From the NCBI RefSeq assembly GCF_000004195.4, contig NC_030679.2, positions 149,159,040 through 149,223,039 on the forward strand: a stretch of 64,000 nt of DNA, read 5' to 3'. This document shows, one piece after another, positions 52,724 through 63,734 of the stretch. This DNA comes from Xenopus tropicalis (lineage: Eukaryota > Chordata > Amphibia > Anura > Pipidae). Each line of letters begins with the position of its first letter. The stretch's first letter is position 1. The notes beneath the pieces are model-generated. The model had not been told where the DNA came from and made no database searches. It worked only from the letters and a program-made list of their open reading frames with translations. The translations under genes were made by a program, and so were the position numbers.

Positions 52724-53637
52724 ATGAGTAACCACTCAACGGTCAATGAGATTTTCCTTTTGGGATTTCAGCACCGGACAATTTCAAGATCCCAACTTTT
52801 TCTTTGATTCTTTTGATTCACATACTGACCGTATCTGAGAATGCCCTTGTCATAGCATTGGTAACAGTCAGCCGAGGTCTTCAGTCTCCCATGTTCTTCT
52901 TTCTCCGACAACTCTCCTTCTCTGATCTCCTGCTGTCTGTAACTATTGTGCCCACCCTGCTCAGTACTGTAATGAATGGAGGAGCTAAAATACCCCTTAT
53001 TGGCTGTTTTGTACAACTTTATATATTTGGGATTTCTGAAGTTTTACAGTGTTTCCTTCTAACTGTGATGTCCTATGACCGATATCTGGCCATCTGCAAT
53101 CCCCTGCGTTATTCTTAAATAATGAACCACAAACTTTGTTTTAAATTAATTGCCATGTCATGGCTGCTTTCCCCTAGCTTTATACCATTTACTCTGATTA
53201 CTCTAGCTACACAATAGTTCTGCAACCAAAATACCATCAACCATTTCTTCTGTGATTTCTTTCCTCTTCTAGAACTTTCCTGCTCAGACACCTCCTTGGC
53301 ACGGATATTGACAATAACAGTATATGTTCCTGCAGTTCTTTTCCCCTTCATGTTTGTCATAGGATCCTATATCTGTATTGCCCATGAAATCCTAAAGATA
53401 GTGTCCAGTATTGGGAGACAAAAAGCCTTCTCCACCTGCAGCTCCCACTTGGCCGTGGTCTCCATATTTTATGGGACTCTCATTGGTATTTATGTGGTTC
53501 CCACAAGAAACCAGTCACAGACCATTAGCAAACTCCTTTCCCTTTTATACACTGTAGTGACTCCTTTTATTAACCCAATGATTTACAGCTTAAAGAGTAC
53601 AGATATGAAAAATGCTCTTAAAAATATTATACATTGA
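52724..53637 (+). pseudogene. Olfactory receptor pseudogene
   Basis: Opens MSNHSTVNEIFLLGFQH from 52724, 9 bp past a CTCTCTCAGGATAAA acceptor-like site. A 1-nt deletion near 52,772-52,778 shifts the frame before TM1. A nonsense codon at 53116-53118 (TCA to TAA) lies just after the DRY loop, and a second at 53215-53217 (GAG to TAG) in ECL2. The rest, through PFINPMIYSLKS and the stop at 53635, is intact and close to the sisters. It lies between the two inverted 113-bp arrays. Confidence 0.95.
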
Positions 53638-53824
53638 AAAACTTCTACTCATTGTTACTATGTATTTATTGATTAATAAATGTTTGATAAAACAAAATGG
53701 CATTAGTAATTAGAATTGTTGTTTCATCAATATATATTAATGCATATATCCATGTTTCAGAGTCCATACTATTCTTTCAGACTAGCCATAAACATCTTAT
53801 CAGTCTCCAGGGTTCTGACCTTCT

Positions 53825-54642
53825 CTGTTTTATTATTACAGAGAAAAGGGAATCATTTAACCATTAAATAAACCCAATAGGGCTGTTCTGCCCCCAATAA
53901 GGGGTAATTATATCTTAGTTGGGATCAAGTACAGGTACTGTTTTATTATTACAGAGAAAAGGGAATCATTTAACCATTAAATAAACCCAATAGGGCTGTT
54001 CTGCCCCAATAAGGGGTAATTATATCTTAGTTGGGATCAAGTACAGGTACTGTTTTATTATTACAGAGAAAAGGGAATCATTTAACCATTAAATAAACCC
54101 AATAGGGCTGTTCTGCCCCCAATAAGGGGTAATTATATCTTAGTTGGGATCAAGTACAGGTACTGTTTTATTATTACAGAGAAAAGGGAATCATTTAACC
54201 ATGAAATAAACCCAATAGGGCTGTTCTGCCCCCAATAAGGGGTAATTATATCTTAGTTGGGATCAAGTACAGGTACTGTTTTATTATTACAGAGAAAAGG
54301 GAATCATTTAACCATGAAATAAACCCAATAGGGCTGTTCTGCCCCAATAAGGGGTAATTATATCTTAGTTGGGATCAAGTACAGGTACTGTTTTATTATT
54401 ACAGAGAAAAGGGAATCATTTAACCATGAAATAAACCCAATAGGGCTGTTCTGCCCCCAATAAGGGGTAATTATATCTTAGTTGGGATCAAGTACAGGTA
54501 CTGTTTTATTATTACAGAGAAAAGGGTAATCATTTTTAAAAATTAGAATAATTTGCTTTTATGGAGTCTATGGGAGATGGCCTTCCTGTAATTCAGAACT
54601 TTTTGGACAAAAAGGCTTTTCAATTAAGGGATCCCATACCTG
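53825..54642 (-). mobile_element. hAT-type MITE with 113-bp array, inverted copy
   Basis: About six units of the same 113-bp monomer as 46,969-48,600 but in reverse orientation, followed by GGCCTTCCTGTAATTCAG and ATCCCATACCTG (inverted CAGGTATGGGAT) at 54,631-54,642. The opposite terminus is missing. A short forward-orientation fragment follows (54,645-54,685). Confidence 0.9.
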
Positions 54643-54863
54643 TAATAATTAAACAGTACCTGTACTTGATCCCAACTAAGATATCTTTTTACATTTATTA
54701 AATGTTTGAATTATTTTTTTGTGGAATTATGGGGATCCAAATTGCAAAAAACCTGGAAAACCTGGAAAACTCCAGTTCCTGGCCATTCTGGGGGGATTTT
54801 GTGTGCCCAGTCTTAGGGAGAAGTTATCCAATGGCAGAGAAGATATATATTAGTAAGGTTGGG

Positions 54864-55075
54864 CACTGATGTTAGGGATCATGCCTTGCTCATAGTCAGC
54901 ATTTCATTTCATCCCACAGGGTTTCAGTTGGTTTGAGCTTAGGGCTCTGTACTGCATTGCCATGCTGGAAGAGGAAAGGGCCTTCCCTAAACTTTTTTTT
55001 TAAAAATTAAAAAAACGGACACCTACTTTGAATGCAGAATTATCAAGGGGTCACTGGTTGGGGTTCACTGCTCTC
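54864..55075 (-). mobile_element. Tc1-type relic joined to hAT MITE fragment
   Basis: TTAGTAAGGTTGGGCACTGA ... AAAGGGCCTTCCCTAAACT is the Tc1-type segment, as at 61,320-61,462. It abuts GGACACCTACTTTGAATGCA ... CACTGGTTGGGGTTCACTG, the end of a CAGGGATCCCC-family MITE. Confidence 0.5.
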
Positions 55076-55079
55076 ACAT

Positions 55080-55520
55080 CTTCACTAGCTTCTGTCCTAA
55101 TTCAACTTCATTTGTAACACACTTACCATTGCCCTAATGAGCTTTCTCCGGCCAGTTTATGGCACTAAAGAGTTCAACACTTATTATTTATATATTATTG
55201 AGCACTTTAAAAAGAAATAAGAAATGAAATTGCTCAGCATTGCCCTCCTAGCCATCCACCATTTCCTCTGTGACTCAAGAGGACATTTCAGAACTTCCAC
55301 ATCTTACTACATGATCTCTTAATCGTATTCCTTACAAGCTTTTTTTTTTCAAGCCCAACCCATCTAGTCCATCGTCCCTCTCTAAACCTGAATCATTCCC
55401 TCAAAATTAAGACCTGCCCTAACTACCTCTGTACTGAGAAAAGCCTTCTTGATCCCCCCAGGCTCAGTAATCTCCATTCCCTATTTTTTGATTCCCATGC
55501 ACTCTAATCTACTCTAGTAC
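55080..55520. repeat. Paralogous flank block, copy 3
   Basis: Near-identical to 62,465-62,890 and related to 20,430-20,915 and 25,480-26,168. No gene seen. Confidence 0.75.
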
Positions 55521-55704
55521 TAAGTATATAACCAACTGGACAATCTGTTTGTTTACTGAGCATTCCTCAGAAAAATTTTTCTCCAAGCATGGATTTGCTG
55601 CAAAATTTCACCTTTTGCCATTGGCAAATTTTGTTGTGGGGTATTTCAATGGTGAACTCACTTAATCGCTATACAACAATAATAGTTAGAAATTGAAATT
55701 TGTT

Positions 55705-55900
55705 AATACAAACTCTTAATTACTCTATGGACTGTTTATTTTTAGTGACACAGGAGGCTCTGGAGATGTCTCAGAAGGTTTGCCACGTGTGTATATTAGA
55801 CTGCTGCTTGATAAAAAGAGAACTCTTTGACACTTGCACTGGATACACCATTCTGGGGGCCAGAGATCCGCTCAGTGTAATATTGAAAGACTGTGTCTCA
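55705..55900 (+). promoter_or_regulatory. Conserved OR upstream block (OR6)
   Basis: ATTACTCTATGGACTGTTTA ... CTCTGGAGATGTCTCAGAAG ... TTGATAAAAAGAGAACTC ... GGATACACCATTCTGGGGG. Closest to the OR7 copy. It ends about 460 bp before the OR6 ATG. Confidence 0.5.
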
Positions 55901-56360
55901 AGGATGCTCAATGTATTAAGCTGGTACTACGGTTGGTACTATATTACTGGGGATTCAAGGTAAAACTGGGTCACATTCAACACTAAAATATGTTCATTTA
56001 CACATCACTGCATAATGTTTTTTGTTCTAAAACCGTGTTTCTAAATGGTTTAAATGCCACGTCAGTTTATTCTGCCATAGTAACAACGATTTATTTTGTG
56101 TACTTTTTGTCTGTTTTGTCATTTAGCAGCTAAAAACCCTTCTTTATAGGCTCATATTCCTCCATTTCTTATATACTAAGCCCCTTTGTTGCACCCTTGG
56201 AGTCAGTATTGCTGAGCTGCTTTGAAGGCTATTATAGATCTATAGTGGACGTGTACTCTACAGCATCTGAAAGAAAATAGAGATTCACAAGTAGTCATAA
56301 AGAAGTCGGAAAAGCAAAGGATTTCCATTACAATTAAATGGACTTGTGCTCTGGAAAAAA

Positions 56361-57275
56361 ATGAAGAACCACACAATGGTCACTGAGATTTTTCTTTTGG
56401 GATTTCAGCATCTCAACAATTTCCGGATCTTGACTTTTTCTTTGATTCTCCTGATTCACATATTGACCACAACTGAGAATGCCCTTGTCATAGCATTGGT
56501 AACAGTCAGCCGAGGTCTTCAGTCTCCCATGTTCTTTTTTCTCCGACAACTCTCCTTCTCTGATCTCCTGCAGTCTATGGTTATTGTTCCCATCATGCTC
56601 AGAACTGTAATGAATGAAGGAATAAAAATACCCCTTATTGGCTGTTTTGTACAACTTTATTTATTTAGTATCACTGAAACTTTACAGTGTTTCCTTCTAA
56701 CTGTGATGTCCTATGACAGATATCTGGCCATCTGCAATCCCCTGCGTTATTCTTCACTAATGAGCCACAGAGTCTGTGTTAAACTAATTGCCATATCATG
56801 GCTGCTTGCCCTTAGCTTTACACCAGTTGCTCAGATCCCTGCAGCTACACAAGAGTTCTGCAACCAAAATACCATCAACCATTTCTTTTGTGATTACTTT
56901 CCTCTCCTGGAACTTTCCTGCTCAGACACCTCCTTGGCACAGATATTAACAATTGCATTGTCTTTTCCTTCACTTCTTTTCCCCTTCATGCTCATCATTG
57001 GATCCTATATCTGTATTGCCCATGAAATCCTAAAGATAGTGTCCAGTATTGGGAGACAAAAAGCCTTCTCCACCTGCAGCTCCCACTTGGCCGTGGTCTC
57101 CATATTTTATGGGACTCTCATTGTTACTTATGTGGTTCCCAGGAGAAACCAGTCACAGACCATTGGCAAACTCCTTTCCCTTTTATACACTGTAGTGACT
57201 CCTTTTATTAACCCAATGATTTACAGCTTGAAAAGTGCAGATATGAAAAATGCACTTGAAAATATTATACAATAA
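56361..57275 (+). CDS. Olfactory receptor 6, class II, intact
   Basis: 304 residues. NHT at 3-5, SPMFFFLRQLSFSDLL, MSYDRYLAICNPLRYSSLM, ECL2 cysteines, SYICIAHEILKIV, KAFSTCSSHLAVVSIFY, PFINPMIYSL, tail MKNALENIIQ. Start at 56361 by alignment with sisters; an in-frame ATG also lies at 56346. Unlike OR3 and OR4 there is no AG acceptor before the ATG (CTTGTGCTCTGGAAAAAA), so its 5' exon structure may differ. Its TM4-TM5 segment resembles OR1 (TPVA.IPAATQ; LSFPSLLFPF), although its flanks match OR7, a hint of exchange. Confidence 0.95.
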   Translation: MKNHTMVTEIFLLGFQHLNNFRILTFSLILLIHILTTTENALVIALVTVSRGLQSPMFFFLRQLSFSDLLQSMVIVPIMLRTVMNEGIKIPLIGCFVQLYLFSITETLQCFLLTVMSYDRYLAICNPLRYSSLMSHRVCVKLIAISWLLALSFTPVAQIPAATQEFCNQNTINHFFCDYFPLLELSCSDTSLAQILTIALSFPSLLFPFMLIIGSYICIAHEILKIVSSIGRQKAFSTCSSHLAVVSIFYGTLIVTYVVPRRNQSQTIGKLLSLLYTVVTPFINPMIYSLKSADMKNALENIIQ

Positions 57276-57489
57276 AAAACATTTACAAAGCTTAAACCTT
57301 GGTTTACAATAGTTTTTTTCTACAAATTGTTAATAAAACATAATGGCATTGCATATTAAGTGTATTTAATCTGCCTATATTCATGTTTCAGAGTGAGAGC
57401 AGCCACATGATTTCTCACAAGACTAACCATTTACAGCTCAAAAGTCTCCTACTGGTTTTTCTATCAAGAAAGCTGAAGATCTCCTACAA

Positions 57490-57794
57490 CAGGGATCCCC
57501 AACCAGTGGCTCTGGGGCAACATGTTGCTCCCCAACCCTTGGATGTTGCTCTCAGTGCCCCCAAACCAGGGAGTTATTTTGGAATTCCTGACTTGGGGGC
57601 AAGTTTTGGTTGAATAAAAACAAGATTTACTGCCTAATAAAGCCCCTGTAAGCTGATAGGGTGCATAGAGGCCCCTAATAGCCAATCCTAGACCTTATTT
57701 GGCTCCTCCATGAACTTTGATGGTGCTTGTGTTGCTCCCCAAGTCTTTTTACATTTTATTGAGGCTCACGAGTAAGAAAGGTTGGGGACCCCTG
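57490..57794 (+). mobile_element. hAT MITE, CAGGGATCCCCAACC ends (complete)
   Basis: 305 bp, CAGGGATCCCCAACCAGTGG ... GGTTGGGGACCCCTG, target duplication TCCTACAA / CCCTACAA. This is the most complete member of the family in the window. Confidence 0.85.
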
Positions 57795-58346
57795 CCCTAC
57801 AATATTTAATTCCTACTGTGATCAAATAATTTATACTTGGTAGAAGGAACCCAAAATCCTTAGCAATATTTGCTGAATAAAAGTCATTGAGGTCATATTC
57901 TGGTATCACTTATAAAAGGGGATATATATTCTTCAGTCGGTCAGATTCTTTGCTAACGAGCAAGGCAACCATCAAGGTGAAGGTAAGAACGATCTCAGTG
58001 CAATTAATGTTACATTTATCTCGTTATTTATCTTTAGAAGGAAACAAAAGGGGGAAAAAAGGGAGGTAGCAAACTTAAAAAGACACAAAAAGCCGACAGA
58101 TGAAATATTCAGTTACTCTGATATTGGATACGATATCTAATAAAATATACTGTTCAAGATTTACTGATACATTTTTATAACTTAAGCTTCCAGTTGTCAT
58201 ATGCAGAGGTTCATAGTATAATACTACCTTTGCTTATAGTTATCAAAAATGCCAATTTTTGTCAAACACAATTCTTAAACCTTTAGCCAAGTAGTTGTGT
58301 ATTAGAGATACTTATTTTTTATTGATGCTGTAAAGTCTTCCATTAA
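57795..58346. other. Intergenic, nothing recognised
   Basis: 57,795-57,990 resembles 23,510-23,660 (GGAACCCAAAATCCT), the distal OR 3' flank. No gene. Confidence 0.45.
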
Positions 58347-60622
58347 CCTTTTAACTGCCAGCCATTTTGGTCAAAGTGGAAATTGTATTGCCAGGCAGTT
58401 TTTGAAAATTTTGCACTGTTTTACTTTAGGGGCCTTTCCTCGGGGGGGACTTTTAGTTTACCCAGGAAAACAGTATATAGTACGCTCACCCCAGAAAGTC
58501 CTATATTTTTGGAAAGTACGCATTCCCCCGAATCTAAAATGGGTACCTGTGTCTTTCTACTCCGAAGTACCAAGCTGCAAACCTTTTCTAAATTTATCAA
58601 TTTTGATTACATTTTCAAAAATCCCCTCAAAGCTTCCACTTTGCAGCATCTTTTCTCCCACATAGAATTAGGTACCAAGATAAAACACCCTTAATTTGAA
58701 CACAAAGTGTCCACTGAACAGTTTGATGCCTAATATGTATAGGTTTACCTAAGTATGTGGCATGTAGGGGCCCCAATGTGAACATACCCTCATATGATCT
58801 ATCATTTCTGTCATTTCAGCTCCAGCAAAATCAACACATTCACATCATTATATGTGGGATAAAGCTAGTAAAACATACGCTCACCCCAGAAAGTCATATA
58901 ATTTTGGAAAGTACGCATTCCCCCGAATCTAAAATGGGTACCTGTGTCTTTCTACTCTGAAGTACCAAGCTGCAAACCTTTTCTAAATTTATCAATTTTG
59001 ATTACATTTTCAAAAATCCCCTCAAAGCTTCCACTTTGCAGCATCTTTTCTCCCACATAGCATTAGGTACCAAGATAAAACACCCTTAATTTGAACACAA
59101 GGGGTCCACTGAACAGTTTGATGCCTAATATGTATAGGTTTACCTAAGTATGTGGCATGTAGGGGCCCCAATAGGAACATACCCTCATATGATCTATCAT
59201 TTCTGTCATTTTAGCTCCAGCAAAATCAACACATTCACATCATTATATGTGGGATAAAGCTAGTAGAAAGTATGCTCATACCAGAACGTCATATATTTTT
59301 GGAAAGTACACATTCCCCCGAATCTAAAATGGGTACCCATGTCTTTCTACTCCAAAGTACCACGCTGTAAAGCTTTCCTAAATTTTGGCAATATTGCAGC
59401 ATCTTATCTCCCACGTATCATTAGGTACCAAGTTAAAACACCCTGATTTTGAAAACCAGGGGTCCACTGAACAGTTTGATACCAAATATGTATAGGTTTA
59501 CTTAAATATGTGGCATGTAGGGGCCCCAATGCGAACATACCCCCATATGATCTATCATTTCTGTCATTTTAGCTCCAGCAAAATCAACACATTCACATCA
59601 TTATATGTGGGATAAAGCTAGTAGAAAGTATGCTCACCCCAGAACGTCAGATATTTTTGGAAATTACACATTCCCCCGAATCTAAAATGGGTACCCATGT
59701 CTTTCTACTCCAAAGTACCAAGCCACAAAGCTTTTCTAAATTTGTCAATTTTGATGACATTTCCAAAAATCCCCTCAAAGCTTTCAATTTGCAGCATCTT
59801 ATCTCCCACATAGTGTTAGGTACCAAGATAAAACACCATAAATTTGTACGCCAGGGGTCCACTGAATAGTTTGATACCCAATATGTATAGGTTTACCTAA
59901 ATGTGTGGCATGTAGGGGCCCCAATGGGAACATATCCCCATAGGATCTATCATTTCAGCTCCTGCAAAATCAACACATTTACATCCTTTATGTGGAAAAA
60001 AAAAGTACACTCACCCCTGAAAGTCATATATTTTTGGAAAGTACACATTCCCTCGAATCTATAATGGGTACCCATGTCTTTCTACTCCAAAGTACCAAGC
60101 CGTAAAGCTTTCCTAAGTTAGCAGATTTTTATAATATTTCAGAAAATCACATAAAAATGTTGCAATTTGCTGTATTTATCTCTTACAATTTCTTGATAAA
60201 GATCAGATAAAGGCAAATCACCCCAAATAGGAACACCTAAGGTCTACTGAACAATTTGATGCCCAATATGCATAGATATACCAAAGTCTGTGGTGTGTAC
60301 TGACCCCAAAATGAACATAGCGCATATGGATTTCTCGCCTGCCAACTCAGCTTTTGCACACAGAGCCCCCTGTCAGCGTATTATGTGCCGTAACCCCCCC
60401 TAACTATACAGAGACCCCCAGAAAACCATATAGTTTTGGAACGTACACATTCTGATGAATTCAAAATAGGCAAAGTTATTTTTGTACACCAAAGTTACAC
60501 CTGGCAAAGTTATGCTAAAAACAGATCAGGAACACTAATACAAGGATATTGCCCAGGGGGCTGTCATCGCTAAAAACTCTTGTGCCGCTTCTGCAGAAGG
60601 CACCTTGTTCGCAGTTAAAGGG
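58347..60622. mobile_element. 2.3-kb TTAA-flanked element with satellite core
   Basis: Left end CCTTTTAACTGCCAGCC after TTAA (58343-58346); right end GCAGTTAAAGG before TTAA (60623-60626), whose complement is CCTTTAACTGC. The interior is about five units of the 395-bp monomer type (CTGAACAGTTTGATGCC at about 58,713; 59,108; 59,466; 59,861; 60,246; one spacing is only 358 bp). No transposase. Confidence 0.65.
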
Positions 60623-60639
60623 TTAAACATATTTCATTT

Positions 60640-61020
60640 GCTATCTGGTACCACTTATCTGTGGTAGGCGGAGTCTCTTTTCTCCAATTTTTGGAAAAAG
60701 TGCATTAGCTAATACCAGCTATTGGAGTAAATGATCTCTATTACTGGTGTCAGTAGGCTCGTATCTATGAGACAGCACTATGAATAACGCTTCCAGTTTA
60801 ACTTGGCAACCTATTATCTCAGAGCAGATGGCAGATATCTGGGACCAGTAGGTTTGTAGTTTTGGGCGATGAACTATATGTGGGCCATATCGCCTTTTCC
60901 TATATTTTATATCTCCAGCATAAGTTGGAGTTCTATAATGCTAGATGTAAAGTTTGGTCGAGAAGAATGAATGGTTTGCTGCTGTTTCCATGGTTTGGAC
61001 TGGGCTTTGTGTCCCATAAA
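60640..61020 (-). mobile_element. Probable LINE fragment
   Basis: Directly abuts the TTAA element. Composition and text (GGGACCAGTAGGTTTGTAGT; GTGGGCCATATCGCC) resemble the antisense C-terminal part of LINE ORF2, but no clear motif was confirmed. Confidence 0.3.
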
Positions 61021-61209
61021 AGCAAACCTTAAGGCTCCATCATACAATGACATTCCTGACATGCTCCTTCTTGCCTACTCCCCTGTAATGGACACCCGTC
61101 CTGTTTTCTGCCTGATGTAACAGTGAAGGGGGTTCGTCTCTTGTGCCAAACATGTGTTGGAAAACAGTATACACTTTATCCCCAAGTGATTCCTACCTGT
61201 CAAACATCT

Positions 61210-61707
61210 CATTTTATAATTATAACATTGGACCTCACTTTACTGCCATAACAGCCTTCTGTGCAGGGGTTCCTCTAGTTCATTGTGGAATGTGATTCCA
61301 TGCTGCCCCAAATGCATTAGTAAGGTTGGGCACTGATGTTAGGGATCTTGCCTTGCTCATAGTCAGCATTTCATTTCATCCCACAGGGTTTCAGTTGGTT
61401 TGAGCTTAGGGCTCTGTACTGCATTGTCATGCTGGGAGAGGAAAGGACCTTCCCTAAACTATTGTGACAAGGTAGGAAGAATGGAATTGCCAAGTACAGT
61501 GTAGAGTTAACATTTGTTTGAAATCAGGGAACGTGAGCAAACCATGAAAAACAGGCCCAGGACATTATTCCTCCTCCACCAAAGCTTACCATTAGCTTCA
61601 TGCATTCAGTCAGTTAGCGTTCTCTTGATATTCCAACCTCAGATTTGTCCATTAGAGTTTTGGATGAGGAATCATTGCTCCATTGAAAAGGGTTCCATGG
61701 CAATAAA
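61210..61707 (-). mobile_element. Tc1/mariner-type relic
   Basis: ATAACATTGGACCTCACTTT ... GTTCCTCTAG ... GTTGGGCACTGATGTTAGGG ... CCTCCTCCACCAAAGCTTAC ... CATGCATTCAGTCAGTTAGC. The order matches the 5' part plus transposase-antisense portion of vertebrate Tc1-like elements. Disrupted, non-coding. Confidence 0.6.
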
Positions 61708-61715
61708 CTTTACAC

Positions 61716-62077
61716 TAGTGATGAGCGAATCTGTCCCGTTTCGTTTCGCCCAAAAATTTGCGAATCTTTCAAAAGATTCGCCAAACTGAGGAAAACCAGC
61801 GAAATGGAGAAAATGTTGCTCGTCAACAAAAATTTGTCGCCAGCCAATATTCTTTTGTCGCCAGCGGCTATTATTTTCTCGCACAGCTATTATTTCATTG
61901 CGTGGCTATTCTTTCGTCGCCTGCAGCTATTCTTTTGATGTGGGCGACAATTTCTGGACGCGCAGAGAATTTTTCCGCAGCAAATTTTTCCATCCGTTTC
62001 GCGAAACTATCCGCCAATGGTGAAACGAGGAAATTCGCCGCGAATCCATGGCTGGCAAAACATTTCGCCCATCACTA
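61716..62077 (+). mobile_element. hAT-like MITE (TAGTGATG), complete
   Basis: TAGTGATGAGCGAATCTG ... TTCGCCCATCACTA with duplication CTTTACAC / CTTTACAT. It contains only about four CTATTATTTTCTCGC-type units, so it shows the family with little expansion. Confidence 0.85.
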
Positions 62078-62194
62078 CTTTACATGACTCTCGATGTTGA
62101 GAATGTGCATAATGACAGCTGAAAAACTTGTGAGCTACTGCCCAGCGATAAAAATGCATGGTCTAGACATGTTCCATTTCTCCTTTTCCTTTCT

Positions 62195-62465
62195 TCAAAG
62201 GGACCCCAAATGTTTTTTTACTCATGAGCCACAATCTTATGTAAAAAGTATTGGTGAGCCACACAAGCATGAAAAAATTCTTTGCGGGTGCCAAATAAGG
62301 GCTGTGATTGGCCCATGTGGACTTCTAGCCTGCAGGAGGCTCTGTGTTTCCAAAACTTGCCTCTAAGGCAAAAATTAAAAAATGGACACCTACTTTGAGT
62401 GCAGCATTATCAAAGGGGCGGTTAGCAACATGTTTCATGAGTCACTGGTTGGGGTTCACTGCTCT
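62195..62465 (-). mobile_element. hAT MITE relic, CAGGGATCCCC family
   Basis: GGGACCCCAAATGTTTTTTT ... GTGAGCCACACAAGCATG ... CACTGGTTGGGGTTCACTG; diverged at both ends. Confidence 0.6.
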
Positions 62466-63094
62466 CACATCTTCACTAGCTTCTGTCCTAATTCAACTTC
62501 CTTTGTAACACACTTACCATTGCCGTGAATGAGCTTTCTCCTGCCAGGTTATGGCACTAAAGAGTCCAACACTAGTGTACAGAACCTCTCTCTACTCAAG
62601 ATATTATTGAGCACTTTAAAAAGAAATAAGAAATGAAATTGCTCAGCATTGTATCCTAGCCATCCACCATTTTACTACATTCTCTCTTAATCCTATTCCT
62701 TACAAGCTTTTTTTTCAAGCCCAACCCATCTAGTCCATTGTCCCTCTCTAAACTTGAATCATTCCCTCAAAATTAAGGACTGCCCTAACTACCTCTGTAC
62801 TGAGAAAAGCCTTCTTGATCCCTCCAGGCTCAGTAATCTCAATTCCCAACTTTTTGCTTCCCATGCACTCTAATCTACTTTAGTGCTAAGTATATAACCA
62901 ACTGGACAATCTGCTTGTTTACTGAGCATTCCTCAAAAATAGTGATGAGAAAATTTTTTCTCCAAGCATGGATTTGCTGCAAAATTTCACCTTTTGCCAT
63001 TGGCAAATTTTGTTGTGGGGTATTTCAATGGTGAACTCACTTAATCGATATACAACAATAATAGTTAGAAATTGAAATTTGTTAATACAAACTT
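62466..63094. repeat. Paralogous flank block, copy 4
   Basis: Near-identical to 55,080-55,704, including the MITE fragment TTTCTCCAAGCATGGATTTG. Marks a recent tandem duplication of the OR6/OR7 unit. Confidence 0.8.
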
Positions 63095-63275
63095 AATTAC
63101 TCTATGGACTGTTTATTTTTAGTGACACAGGAGGCTCTGGAGATGTCTCAGAAGGTTTGCCATGTGTGTATATTAGACTGCTGCTTGATAAAAAGAGAAC
63201 TCTTTGACACTTGCACTGGATACACCATTCTGGGGGCCAGAGATCCGCTCAGTGTAATATTGAATGACTGTGTCT
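63095..63275 (+). promoter_or_regulatory. Conserved OR upstream block (OR7)
   Basis: Almost identical to 55,705-55,900. It ends about 460 bp before the OR7 ATG. Confidence 0.5.
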
Positions 63276-63734
63276 CCAGGATGCTCAGTTTATTAAGCTG
63301 GTACTACGGTTGGTACTATGTTACTGGGGATTCAAGGTAAAACTGGGTCACATTAAACACTAAAATATGTTCATTTACACCTCACTGCATAATGTTTTTT
63401 GTTCTAAAACTGTGTTTCTAAATGGTTTGAATGCCACGTCAATTTGTTCTGCCATAGTAACGATTTATTTTGTCTACTTTTTGTCTGTTTTGTCATTTAG
63501 CAGCTAAAAACCCTTCTTTATAGGCTCATATTCCTCCATTTCTTATATACTAAGCCCCTTTGTTGCACCCTTGGAGTCAGTATTGCTGAGCTGCTCTGAA
63601 GGCCATTATAGATCTATAGTGGACGTGTACTCTACAGCATCTGAAAGAAAATATAGATTCACAAGTAGTCATAAGGAAGTCGGAAAAGCAAAGGATTTCT
63701 GTTACAATTAAATGGAATTTTGCTCTTTAAAAAA

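Noticed and set aside
52768..53016. Antisense open frames (MYNTANKGYF..., HGRLKTSADCYQCYDK...) opposite the first third of most ORs
   Set aside because: They recur only because the sense strand is conserved; they have no upstream signals, lengths vary and they break where the sense is unaffected.
55700..55963. 87-codon frame in the OR6 upstream block and its 63.1-kb twin
   Set aside because: It covers the conserved non-coding block; equivalents in the OR3-OR5 blocks do not keep the same protein.
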